Below, in pieces: positions 1 through 8,615 of a stretch of 64,000 bases of DNA. The position numbers and the translations under genes are program-made. Every line of letters begins with the position of its first letter. The first letter of the stretch is position 1. Origin of the DNA: Plesiocystis pacifica SIR-1. Its GTDB lineage: Bacteria; Myxococcota_A; Polyangia; Nannocystales; Nannocystaceae. The notes beneath the pieces are model-generated. The model had not been told where the DNA came from, ran no database searches, and saw only the letters and a program-made list of their open reading frames with translations. Location of the stretch: assembly GCF_000170895.1 (NCBI RefSeq), contig NZ_ABCS01000009.1, positions 62,001 through 126,000 on the forward strand, in the 5' to 3' direction.

Positions 1-1
1 C

Positions 2-361
2 GAGCACGGCGTCCCGCGGATCGTCGCCGTGAGCGCGGCGGGGGTGGGCGACAGCGCGGCCCAGCTCAACCTGGTGATGCGCTTTTTCCTGGCGACCTCG
101 ATGATCGGCACGGCCTACGCCGACCTCGCGCGCATGGAGGCGGTCTACGCCGAGTCCGGCCTCGACTGGCTCGCGCCCCGACCCACGCGGCTCATGGACG
201 GCGCGGCCACGGGGCGCGTCGCCGTGGTCGAGCGCTTCGGTACGCGAGCGGCGATCACCCGGGCCGACGTCGCCCGCTGGATGCTCGACGCGTTGTCCGT
301 GCCCAGCTGGCCCGACCCGAGCTGGGGCGGCCGCACGCCGCAGATCTCGGCCGAGAGCTGA
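2..361 (+). CDS. NAD(P)-binding (NmrA/SDR-like) protein, C-terminal part
   Basis: The reading frame is open from the first bases of the window, so the start lies upstream and only about 119 C-terminal residues are visible. They include HGVPRIVAVSAAG, the usual strand-turn of the NAD(P)H-binding family, followed by a Y/R-rich helix (YADLARMEAVYAESGLDW) and the segment LAPRPTRLMDG. These are typical of NmrA-like atypical short-chain reductases that act as oxidoreductases or redox-sensing proteins. The nucleotide-binding Gly motif would be upstream and cannot be checked. The gene ends 2 bp before the convergent gene on the other strand. The family call is fairly safe; the substrate is unknown. 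Confidence 0.7.
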   Translation, partial: EHGVPRIVAVSAAGVGDSAAQLNLVMRFFLATSMIGTAYADLARMEAVYAESGLDWLAPRPTRLMDGAATGRVAVVERFGTRAAITRADVARWMLDALSVPSWPDPSWGGRTPQISAES

Positions 362-363
362 GC

Positions 364-957
364 TCAGCGGTAGGGATCCGTCGGCGCGCTCGCCAGGGCG
401 TGCTCGAAGCGCTTGAGCGCGAGGATGGTCCGGTGCAGCTCGGCCCACATCATGTCCAGGTCCGGCGCCTCGGCCCACAGCACCTGCTCCCACACGTCGT
501 CGGTGCGGTCGCAGCCGTAGAGCAGCTTGCGAAAGGGCTGGACCGAGAGGCCGAGCTCGGCGAGCAGGCGGCGCTCGTCGGCGTCGAGGCGCTGGAGCGA
601 GCGGAGCCAGGCCCAGATCGACAGGCGGATCTCGTAGAGGGCCGCGTCGTACTCGTCGCAGCGCTGGCGTCGGGCCCAGGGGGTCTCGGACAACAGCGGC
701 GCCCGGACCCGGCGGATCGGCAGCTCGAGCTCGATGCGCAGCTGGTGGGCCTGGCTGGCGATGCTCGCCAGGCGCGGGGAGATGTGCTCGGGCAGGCGCA
801 GGGGCTCGCCGTTGGCCTCGTCGAGCTCACGGGCGATGGCCTGCTCGCGCTGGTGCCGTTGCCACCAGCGGTAGCCCACATATGCGGGGATCGCAGCCCC
901 GCTCGCGGTGGCCAGGGCCCAGCTCACGAAGGCCCACCGCCTCTCATGTCCGCGCAC
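364..957 (-). CDS. Hypothetical protein with one N-terminal membrane helix
   Basis: 197 residues. Residues about 8-30 (WAFVSWALATASGAAIPAYVGYRWW) form one hydrophobic segment, followed by a basic stretch and a long helical, charged domain. No family is recognised. The rest is rich in Arg, Leu and Glu and looks like an alpha-helical bundle facing the cytoplasm, which is an inference from composition. The gene stands alone between a convergent gene and a 250-bp spacer leading to the lipoprotein gene. The start is the first ATG of the frame; a GTG about 12 codons in would remove the basic N-terminus, so the start is uncertain. Confidence 0.55.
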   Translation of the reverse strand: MRGHERRWAFVSWALATASGAAIPAYVGYRWWQRHQREQAIARELDEANGEPLRLPEHISPRLASIASQAHQLRIELELPIRRVRAPLLSETPWARRQRCDEYDAALYEIRLSIWAWLRSLQRLDADERRLLAELGLSVQPFRKLLYGCDRTDDVWEQVLWAEAPDLDMMWAELHRTILALKRFEHALASAPTDPYR

Positions 958-1209
958 ATCGCCACGAGATCAACATGATCGACAACCGCGCTGATCTCAA
1001 CTCGCGGACCCCCTCGCGCCCGCCCATCGGGTGCCATGGGAGCTTCGCCCCAGCCGCGGCCGTGAACGCGGGGAGGTCGGTGGCCTTTGGACCGTGAAAA
1101 CCCTGCGAGGGGGACCCGGATCGTCGGGCTCGAGTGGGTCAGGACGCCTCGATGTCCGGGCGACCTGGGGCGACTACGCCCCGCGGTCTCGCTTTTGTAT
1201 GCTCCAGCG

Positions 1210-2010
1210 GTGCACCGCCTCCACGCCTGCGTCTTCGCATCGCTCTTTTTGACCCTGGCTTGCTCGCAACCCAGCGCAGGAGGCGCTTCTGGGGACACGA
1301 AGGCAGAAGCCGGCGAGGCCGACAAAGCCGAGGCGGGCGAGGAGGCCGAGGCCAAGGCCGACAAAGCCGAGGCGGGCAAGGGCAACGAGGCCGACGACGA
1401 GCGGGCGCAGCTTCTGTCCAACGAGGTCCTCGACCTGACCAAGATCCTGCGCAAGTCGCCGGAGGAGGCCGAGAAGGTGCTCGGGACGCCCAAGGAGCAG
1501 GCCCAGCGCGAGCGCTCTTGCGTCCGCTTCGTGCCCGAGCGGACCTTCTTCAAGTGCAACCACGACACGCGGATGTACGACCACGACAAGGTCAGCTCGG
1601 TCCGCGTCGAGTACCACGACGGCTTCGCCTCGGTGGTCGAGATCATCGGCCTGCCGGGCTCGGGCGGCTTTAGCTACGACGCCGCCCTGTCCCTCGTGGG
1701 CCTGGTCTTGCCGCGGGAGCCCAAGCACGAGAACCCGCCCGCGACCAACGACCCCGACGCCGTCATCGACGTGTGGGCGTGGGGCAACAGCAGCGCCCGG
1801 CTCGTCGTCGACGGGCACCAGTTCCGCGTGCGGGTGTCCGTGGTCAACGGCGAGTGGTTCCGGGCCAAGGTCGAGGTCATCGACAACTCGCCGCTGAGCG
1901 AGGACGAGAAGAGCCGGATCATGACCGCCAAGGGCGAGGGCGAGGGCGCGTCTTCGGAGGCGCCCGGGACCCCGGCCGCGCCGAGCCCCGAGGCAGCCCC
2001 CGCCGGCTGA
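1210..2010 (+). CDS. Lipoprotein with Ala/Glu/Lys repeats, unknown function
   Basis: About 266 residues. The frame is open further upstream, but the GTG at 1210 is chosen because it opens a lipoprotein signal (VHRLHACVFASLFLTLAC) and TATGCT (1198-1203) lies exactly 6 nt before it, the spacing seen before many genes here. After the lipidated Cys comes a low-complexity stretch with repeats of the form ADKAEAG, then a folded C-terminal domain of about 190 residues with two Cys (CVRF, FKCNH), and a Pro/Ala/Glu tail. Probably anchored in a cell-envelope membrane. No known domain is recognised. The GNAT gene follows 10 bp downstream and may be co-transcribed. Confidence 0.75.
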   Translation: MHRLHACVFASLFLTLACSQPSAGGASGDTKAEAGEADKAEAGEEAEAKADKAEAGKGNEADDERAQLLSNEVLDLTKILRKSPEEAEKVLGTPKEQAQRERSCVRFVPERTFFKCNHDTRMYDHDKVSSVRVEYHDGFASVVEIIGLPGSGGFSYDAALSLVGLVLPREPKHENPPATNDPDAVIDVWAWGNSSARLVVDGHQFRVRVSVVNGEWFRAKVEVIDNSPLSEDEKSRIMTAKGEGEGASSEAPGTPAAPSPEAAPAG

Positions 2011-2020
2011 GCGGCGCGAC

Positions 2021-2566
2021 ATGCCCGAGCGACCCACCCTGTCCACCGCGCGCCTCGTCCTGCGCCCCTTCGCGCTCGCGGACGCGGCCGAGGTGCAGCG
2101 CCTCGCCGGGGACGACCGGATCGCCGCGACGACCCTCAACGTCCCGCACCCCTACGAAGACGGCATGGCCGAGGCGTGGATTTCCACGCACCAGCCCCAG
2201 TTCGAGGCCGGCAAGCTGCGCAACTTTGCCATCACCCTGGTCGGCTCGGGCGAGCTCGTCGGCGCCATCGGCCTGGCGATCGATCCGGACACGAAGATCG
2301 GCGAGCTCGGCTACTGGGTGGGCGTGCCCCACTGGGGCAAGGGCTACTGCACCGAGGCCGCTCGCGCGGTGATCCGGCACGGCTTCTCGGTTGGACTCCA
2401 GCGCATCCACGCCCACTACATGGCCACGAACGTCGCCTCCGGCAGGGTCATGGAGAAGATCGGCATGACCCGGGAGGGGACGCTGCGTCAGCACGTCGTC
2501 AAGCGAGGCGTACGCCACGACGTGGTGTGGTTCGGGATGCTGGCGTGCGAGCTCGAGGAGAGCTAG
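2021..2566 (+). CDS. GNAT-family N-acetyltransferase (RimJ/RimL type)
   Basis: 181 residues, the usual length for the RimJ/RimL-like acetyltransferases that transfer acetyl from acetyl-CoA to protein N-termini or small amines. It begins with the family signature TLSTARLVLRPFALADA. The acetyl-CoA binding segment is GYWVGVPHWGKGYCTEAARAV (Q/RxxGxG/A region), followed by RIHAHYMATNVASGRVMEKIGM, where the conserved Asn and the EKxGM motif are seen. The start ATG lies 10 bp after the lipoprotein gene. The stop overlaps the convergent ABC permease stop in a shared CTAG (2563-2566). The substrate cannot be inferred. Confidence 0.9.
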   Translation: MPERPTLSTARLVLRPFALADAAEVQRLAGDDRIAATTLNVPHPYEDGMAEAWISTHQPQFEAGKLRNFAITLVGSGELVGAIGLAIDPDTKIGELGYWVGVPHWGKGYCTEAARAVIRHGFSVGLQRIHAHYMATNVASGRVMEKIGMTREGTLRQHVVKRGVRHDVVWFGMLACELEES

Positions 2567-3939
2567 GCGCGGGCCGCCAGCTGCGGCACGGGCACCAGGG
2601 CTGAGCCCAGGCCGAGGGCGAGGGCGAGGACCACGAACGCGGCGGCGACCGGCGTGGCCTGGAGCGCGCCGAGGAAGGTGGCGTGCTCGCTCGGGGCGGA
2701 CAGGAAGTAGGTCGCCCAGGTCGCGGCCGCTGCGGTGCCGCCGAGGATCCAGGAGCCCTGCCAGGCCCTGGGGCTGCCGGTCGCGGTGGTCGAGCGGATG
2801 CCGATCGAGGCCATGCTGACGACGCCCGCCGCGAGCAGCAGGGCCCCCGCGAAGCCGCCGCTGTCGGCGTGCTGGGCCACCCAGTAGCGGTGCACGAGCG
2901 CGCAGGCTCCGAGCACGGCGGTCGAGCACAGCGCGGCGTGGAGGTAGACGGCTCGGGCCACGTTCACGGCGGGGACCGGGAGCACGGACCACGCCCGGCC
3001 AAAGCTCCCGCTCTCGAGCCACTGGCTGCCCGCGACCCGCGTCGACAGACCCAGGGGCCTCGCCCCGGCGATCAGGGCCGCGGCCACGACGAGGGTCGTG
3101 GCGACGATGGCCAGCTGCTCCCCGGAGCCGTCGGAGCCGTTGGCGAGCAAGGGCGCGGCGAGGACCGCTCCCCAGCCGAGGCCGCGCAGCGAGGCCCGAC
3201 CAAGGCCGCGCAGGAAGTCTCCGCGCAGCGCGGCCAGGGGCGAGGCGGCGCGCAGCCGGGTCAGCTCGGGGCGCGGACCGAGCTGGCGCGCCGAGCTCGA
3301 CGCGACCCACGGCGAGGGGCCGCGGACGAGCACCAAGAGCCCCGCGCTGACTCCGACCACGCAGTAACCGAGCAGCGAGTTCGCGCCCGGGAGCGAGAGG
3401 CCGATGAGCACGAGGGTGGGCGCGGCCAGCCAGCGCACAGCCATGCGCCAGCCGAAGGGCTGCTCGCGGTCGAGGCTGGCCAGGAACAGGTGCGGCAGGG
3501 CCATCGCGCCCAGGGCCGCGCCCATGGTCCCGAGGATGGCCAGGCCGCGCTCGAGGCCTACCTCCGGCGACTCCGCGAACACCACGCTCGCCGAGAGGAT
3601 CAGCAGCGCGGCGGGGATCAGCACGGCGACCAGCACCGCGAGGGCCTCGGCGAGGGCGCGGACCCGCGGCCCGAGGGGCAGCGTCACGGCCGAGGTCCGG
3701 TCGTCGCGTTGGCCGAGGCTCAGGCCCAGGGACCAGCGCGCGAGGGGGACGAAGAGCAGGGAGAACGCGAAGGCCGCGGGGTCGGGCCCGGCCGCGAAGG
3801 CGTGGGGGGCGTGGCGCGAGAACATCTGCATGGCCACCATGGGCAGGCAGTTGGCGAGGGCCAAGAGCGCGACCAGGCCCCCGCGGGTGGTGCCGATCAG
3901 CCGCAAGGTCACCCAAAAGTGGTGTACGAGGCCGTTCAC
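2563..3939 (-). CDS. ABC transporter permease, GntR-controlled
   Basis: 458 residues with about ten hydrophobic stretches spread over the whole length, so an integral membrane protein. It starts with GTG (VNGLVHHFWVTLRL) whose bases overlap the TGA stop of the upstream ATPase gene as GTGA, so the two are translationally coupled. No sequence family is recognised with confidence, but the order GntR regulator, ATPase, large poorly conserved membrane protein is the standard layout of YtrA-type efflux operons in which the permease exports an antibiotic, peptide or lipid. The substrate is unknown. Confidence 0.8.
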   Translation of the reverse strand: MNGLVHHFWVTLRLIGTTRGGLVALLALANCLPMVAMQMFSRHAPHAFAAGPDPAAFAFSLLFVPLARWSLGLSLGQRDDRTSAVTLPLGPRVRALAEALAVLVAVLIPAALLILSASVVFAESPEVGLERGLAILGTMGAALGAMALPHLFLASLDREQPFGWRMAVRWLAAPTLVLIGLSLPGANSLLGYCVVGVSAGLLVLVRGPSPWVASSSARQLGPRPELTRLRAASPLAALRGDFLRGLGRASLRGLGWGAVLAAPLLANGSDGSGEQLAIVATTLVVAAALIAGARPLGLSTRVAGSQWLESGSFGRAWSVLPVPAVNVARAVYLHAALCSTAVLGACALVHRYWVAQHADSGGFAGALLLAAGVVSMASIGIRSTTATGSPRAWQGSWILGGTAAAATWATYFLSAPSEHATFLGALQATPVAAAFVVLALALGLGSALVPVPQLAARA

Positions 3940-4661
3940 GACGCCGCCTCCATGCCCGAGGCGCGCAGCACGAGCAGGGTCTCCTCGAGGGACTCGCCGT
4001 CCTGGACGACCTCGTCCGTGGGCCCGCTGGCGGCGACGCGGCCGTCTTGGAGCACCAGCAGGGCGTCGGCGATGCGCTCGACGTCCGCGAGCTGGTGGGA
4101 GCTGATGATCACGCTGCGCGTGGGGTCCCGGGCGACGCTCAGCACGGCCTCGAGCACGGCCCGGCGCGCGCCGAGGTCCAGGCCCGTGCCGGGCTCGTCG
4201 AGCACGACCACGTCGGGGCGGAAGGCGAGGGCGGCGATGATCCGCACGCTCGTGCCCTGGCCGCGGGACAGGTCGCGGACGCGGACCCGCGGGTCGACCC
4301 GAAAGCGCGCCAGCAGCTCCTCGACCAGGGCCTCGTCCCAGCTCGCGTAGTAGCCCGAGAGCATGCGGAGCAGGCGAGCGACGCTGAGGTCGAAGAGCGG
4401 CCGGTCGTCGCTCATGAAGCCGGCGCGGGAGCGGACGAACATGGGCTCGGCGGCGGGGTCGCGGCCGACCACGCGGACCGTGCCCTCCGTCGGCCGGATC
4501 AGGCCCGCGAGGCAGTCGATCAAGGTGGTCTTGCCCGCGCCGTTGGGGCCGACGACGCCGACCACGGAGCCCGGGGCGACGGTCCACGCCGGGATGCGCA
4601 GGGAGAAGGCGCCGCGATCGATCCGCAGCCCTCGAATGTCTACGAGGTGTGTCTGACTCAT
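3936..4661 (-). CDS. ABC transporter ATP-binding protein
   Basis: 241 residues. Walker A is GPNGAGKTT (about residues 39-47), the Q-loop region follows in RAGFMSDD, the signature is the divergent LSRGQGTSVRI, Walker B is DVVVLDEPGTGLD, and the switch His is in IISSHQL. This is a single-domain nucleotide-binding subunit that powers the membrane protein encoded immediately downstream. The start ATG overlaps the stop of the GntR gene as ATGA and the stop overlaps the permease start as GTGA, so the three genes form a tight operon controlled by the GntR protein. Export is more likely than import because no binding protein is encoded nearby. Confidence 0.95.
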   Translation of the reverse strand: MSQTHLVDIRGLRIDRGAFSLRIPAWTVAPGSVVGVVGPNGAGKTTLIDCLAGLIRPTEGTVRVVGRDPAAEPMFVRSRAGFMSDDRPLFDLSVARLLRMLSGYYASWDEALVEELLARFRVDPRVRVRDLSRGQGTSVRIIAALAFRPDVVVLDEPGTGLDLGARRAVLEAVLSVARDPTRSVIISSHQLADVERIADALLVLQDGRVAASGPTDEVVQDGESLEETLLVLRASGMEAAS

Positions 4662-5053
4662 TGCTCGTTCTCCAGTTCGGTCAGCAGGGCACGGACGATG
4701 GGCGCGAGCTCCTGGGCGCTCAGGCCCAGCCCTCGCGCCTGGTCGAGGGCCGCACGCAGGGCGGCCTTGCCCTGCTTGCGCAGCGCGGCCCGGCTCGCGG
4801 TGGTCACCGTGTCCGCGACGAAGGTGCCCCGCCCTTGCTTGCGCACCACCAGCCCCGCGCTCTGCAGCTCCGCGTAGGCGCGGCGCACCGTGATCAGCGA
4901 GACCAGGACCTGGCCCGCGAGGTCGCGGTAGGAGGGGAGCTGGTCCCCCGCGCGGAGCTGTCCGGTGCGCACGAGCGCGGCGATCTGATCGACGATCTGC
5001 CGATAGAAGGGCACGCCCGAGGCCTGACTCAGGGTGATGGGAAGCTGTGACAT
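4658..5053 (-). CDS. GntR-family regulator, YtrA subfamily
   Basis: 131 residues. The N-terminal winged helix is clear: PFYRQIVDQIAALVRTGQL, then LRAGDQLPSYRDLAG, ITVRRAYAELQSAGL and RKQGRGTFVA. The C-terminal part is only about 55 helical residues, the short dimerisation tail that defines the YtrA subgroup of ABC-operon repressors. A much longer frame is open upstream, but the ATG at 5053 is chosen because the winged-helix domain begins there and a palindromic operator lies just before it (5064-5083). It is the first gene of the operon and overlaps the ATPase gene by 4 bp, so autoregulation is likely. Confidence 0.92.
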   Translation of the reverse strand: MSQLPITLSQASGVPFYRQIVDQIAALVRTGQLRAGDQLPSYRDLAGQVLVSLITVRRAYAELQSAGLVVRKQGRGTFVADTVTTASRAALRKQGKAALRAALDQARGLGLSAQELAPIVRALLTELENEQ

Positions 5054-5063
5054 GCTCTGTCGG

Positions 5064-5083
5064 TGTGCATACATATATACACA
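5064..5083 (-). promoter_or_regulatory. Palindromic operator of the GntR/ABC operon
   Basis: A 20-bp imperfect inverted repeat, TGTGCATACATATATACACA on the plus strand, lies 10 bp before the GntR start codon. The outer arms TGTG/CACA and inner ATA/TAT match, and the AT-rich core contrasts strongly with the GC-rich surroundings. It also supplies the only TATA-like -10 material before the operon, so a bound repressor would block RNA polymerase. YtrA-type regulators bind GT...TA...AC palindromes at this position, which fits. Confidence 0.7.
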
Positions 5084-5111
5084 GCTTGGCCAGGCCGCAA
5101 GCACTTTAAAA

Positions 5112-5141
5112 AACGCGAGCGCCCCTGGGGACGCTCGCGTT
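5112..5141 (-). terminator. Rho-independent terminator downstream of the sirtuin gene
   Basis: A perfect 10-bp stem (AACGCGAGCG at 5112-5121 paired with CGCTCGCGTT at 5132-5141) encloses a 10-nt loop. On the minus strand the stem runs directly into a T-tract (rc of 5108-5113) and lies about 20 bp after the sirtuin stop codon, so it should end that transcript before the GntR operon promoter. Confidence 0.8.
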
Positions 5142-5163
5142 CGGTCTTGGAGAGGGGTCGGGT

Positions 5164-6030
<867 letters not shown>

Positions 6031-6335
6031 GCCGCGAAGTGTACATGGAACACTTAGGCGCGCCAGGAAAAAATCCGGGGGGACGGCCGGTCGCTCTGGA
6101 AGCTCGGATGTTCGGCATCGAGCCAAGGCGAGCCGCGAGGCTGACGAGAGCGCCTCGCTCCAAAGGTCAGCCAGCGCGCAGGGTGCCAGCTGGTTGGGCT
6201 TTGGGAACACTGCGGCGCATCTTCGTCACCCAAAGGAGAGAGTCGAAGGAGTATCGTGAGCCCGTACTGCGTCGCTTTGCTCGGGCGCCCCTCCTCGGGG
6301 TGTCCGGCGCTGGCGCGTACCCGCGAGTACTGACC
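6031..6335. promoter_or_regulatory. Divergent intergenic region between sirtuin and lipoxygenase
   Basis: About 305 bp with no convincing gene. The sirtuin promoter is at its left edge (minus-strand TACACT at 6038-6043, 7 nt from the start). For the lipoxygenase the only nearby -10-like string is the TACTGA just before the ATG, so its promoter is not clear; the lipoxygenase frame is open through this region but the residues are Arg-rich and unlike coding sequence. Confidence 0.4.
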
Positions 6336-8456
6336 ATGACCACGCCCACCCTCCCTCAAAACGACTCGTCCGCCGACCAAGCCGAGCGCGCCCGCGCCCT
6401 CGCGTGGGCCAAGACCCAATACAAGTGGCGGCACTCCTTCACCTACCCCGACGGCAAGGTGCTCGAGCCCATCGCGATCCTCGAGGTCACGGACGAGCTG
6501 CCGCTGCCGGCCACGGCCGAGCCCGACCTGATCCAGATCTTCGACGTGCTCACGCGGCTGATCGCCGTCACCGGCAACGCCCTGACCCGCCTGGGCGACG
6601 TGTTCGGCATCGGGGCCGTGGAGTTCGACCCGCCGCCCCCGGAGGACTTCGACCCCGGCGCGAGCGAAGACGAGGGCAAGGAGAGCCTGCTCGACCGGGC
6701 CCGCAACGCGGTCGAGGACGCGGTCGAGGGCGCCCTCGACCGGGCCGAGAAGGTCGTCGATCGGGTGTCCGCCGTGGCCGAGGACCTGCGCGGCGTGAGC
6801 ACCGAGGCCGGCGGCTTCGTCCGCAAGCTGAGCGCCTACCACGAGGAGGCCAAGGCCCTGCAGAGCTCGCTCCACGAGGCCATGCAAGGCGACAGCGACG
6901 CCCGCAACGAGGCCGCCGGCAAGGCGCGCAAGGGCGTCGTCGACTTGATCTGCAAGATCCTGAAGCACCTGTTGGCTGAGGCGGCCATCGAGCTGCTGAC
7001 CAAGGCCGGGCTCTACGGCACCGCCCCCGAGTTCGCGGCCTTCGCCCGCCAGTTCCAGACCCTGGTCGTGCCCGAGGTGTCGTCGACGACCCTGACCGAC
7101 GCCGAGTTCGCGCGCATGCGCGTGGCCGGGCCCAACCCCCTGCTGCTCTCCGGCGTCGACGCCTTGCCCGACAACTTCCCCGTCGACGCGGCGCGCTTCG
7201 AGGCCCTGACCGGCGTCGCCCTGGCCGACGCGCTGGCCCAAAGGCGGGTCTACGTCGCGGACTGGGCCCCGCTCACGGCCATGACCCCGGGCTCCTTCCC
7301 GGCCGGGCGCAAGTACGTCAGCCCCGGCCTGGCTCTGTTCGCCGCCGTCGGTGAGGGCCGCAAGCTGACCCCCGTGGCGATCCAGTGCGGGCAAGAGCCG
7401 GGCAACTCCACGCCGGTGCACTACGCCGACGACGGCGACGTGTGGGAGCTGGCCAAGCTCCACATCCAGTGCGCCGACGGCAACTACCACGAGCTGATCA
7501 GCCACCTGGGGCTGACCCACCTGCTGATCGAGCCCTTCGCGGTCGCGACCCACCGCAACCTGGCCCAGACCCACCCGCTCTTCCTGCTGCTCTTGCCCCA
7601 CATCCAGGGCACGCTGTTCATCAACGAGTCCGCGATCACCTCGCTGATCGCCCCCGAGGGCGTGGTCGACATGCTGCTCGCCGGGGCCATCGAGTCGGAC
7701 TGGGCCGTGGTCGCCAACGCCCTCGGCGGCCTCGACTTCAACGCGCACATGCTCCCCAACGACCTGAAGGCGCGCCAGGTCGACGACGCCGAGGCCCTGC
7801 CCAACTATCCCTACCGCGACGACGCCCTGCTGATCTGGAACGCGACCCACGAGTGGGTGCGCAACTACCTGGCCATCTACTACAACGACGACGCGGCGAT
7901 CATCGCCGACTCGGAGCTGCAGGCTTGGTTCGCCGACGTGAGCGCCACGGACGGGGGCACCGTCGTCAGCCTGGGCGAGCCGCCCAGGGACGACCCCAGC
8001 GGGCCCAAGGGCATCTACACCTTCGACTACCTCGTCGACGTGGTCACCATGTTGATCTTCACCGGCAGCGCCCAGCATGCCTCGGTCAACTTCCCGCAGC
8101 TCGACATCATGAGCTTCACCCCGGCCATGCCCCTGGCGAGCTACGCCCCGCCGCCGACCCAGACCGGCGGGGACCTGCCCGAGGACGCCCTGCTCCAGAA
8201 CCTCCCGCCCCTGCAGATGAGCCTCGTGCAGCTGATCATCGGCGACCTCCTGGGCGGGGTCTACTTCACCCGCCTGGGCGAGTACGACCGCCACGAAAAC
8301 GAGCCCTACTTCTCGGACCCGCGGGTCCGGGAGCCGCTCGCGTCCTTCCAGGCGGAGCTGACGAAGATCGAGCGGACGATCGGCGCGCGCAACCTCGAGC
8401 GGGCGAACTACCGCACGCTGCTGCCCTCGCGGGTGCCGCAGAGCATCAACATCTGA
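6336..8456 (+). CDS. Lipoxygenase (iron dioxygenase of polyunsaturated fatty acids)
   Basis: 706 residues from ATG 6336 (MTTPTLPQ); earlier in-frame codons look non-coding. All five iron ligands of the lipoxygenase fold are visible: the HELISHLGLTH motif supplies H390 and H395, QHASVNFPQ supplies H581 and N585, and the chain ends in Ile 706 whose carboxylate is the fifth ligand. Residues about 105-215 form a charged helical segment (SLLDRARNAVEDAV and on) before the catalytic half. The enzyme would insert O2 into linoleate- or arachidonate-like lipids to give hydroperoxides. No signal peptide is seen. Bacterial lipoxygenases are scattered and several come from myxobacteria. A strong terminator follows. 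Confidence 0.95.
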   Translation: MTTPTLPQNDSSADQAERARALAWAKTQYKWRHSFTYPDGKVLEPIAILEVTDELPLPATAEPDLIQIFDVLTRLIAVTGNALTRLGDVFGIGAVEFDPPPPEDFDPGASEDEGKESLLDRARNAVEDAVEGALDRAEKVVDRVSAVAEDLRGVSTEAGGFVRKLSAYHEEAKALQSSLHEAMQGDSDARNEAAGKARKGVVDLICKILKHLLAEAAIELLTKAGLYGTAPEFAAFARQFQTLVVPEVSSTTLTDAEFARMRVAGPNPLLLSGVDALPDNFPVDAARFEALTGVALADALAQRRVYVADWAPLTAMTPGSFPAGRKYVSPGLALFAAVGEGRKLTPVAIQCGQEPGNSTPVHYADDGDVWELAKLHIQCADGNYHELISHLGLTHLLIEPFAVATHRNLAQTHPLFLLLLPHIQGTLFINESAITSLIAPEGVVDMLLAGAIESDWAVVANALGGLDFNAHMLPNDLKARQVDDAEALPNYPYRDDALLIWNATHEWVRNYLAIYYNDDAAIIADSELQAWFADVSATDGGTVVSLGEPPRDDPSGPKGIYTFDYLVDVVTMLIFTGSAQHASVNFPQLDIMSFTPAMPLASYAPPPTQTGGDLPEDALLQNLPPLQMSLVQLIIGDLLGGVYFTRLGEYDRHENEPYFSDPRVREPLASFQAELTKIERTIGARNLERANYRTLLPSRVPQSINI

Positions 8457-8469
8457 TCGCCGCGAGCCC

Positions 8470-8511
8470 AACGACAAAGGGCCGCGAGCATGCTCGCGGC
8501 CCTTTGTCGTT
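8470..8511 (+). terminator. Strong intrinsic terminator of the lipoxygenase gene
   Basis: A 42-bp perfect palindrome (arms 8470-8490 and 8491-8511, centre GCATGC) beginning 13 bp after the stop codon and running into TTTT at 8510-8513. The stem is about 19 bp with a minimal loop. The T-tract is only on the plus-strand side, so it mainly terminates the lipoxygenase transcript. Confidence 0.85.
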
Positions 8512-8615
8512 TTGGCGGCCCAGCCCCTCGCCCGGGTTGCCCATGCCGCCCATGCCCTCGCAGTCCCCGCCCTCCATGCGGGAGCAAGAAGGAAACAGCG
8601 AATCGGCAGCTCGTT

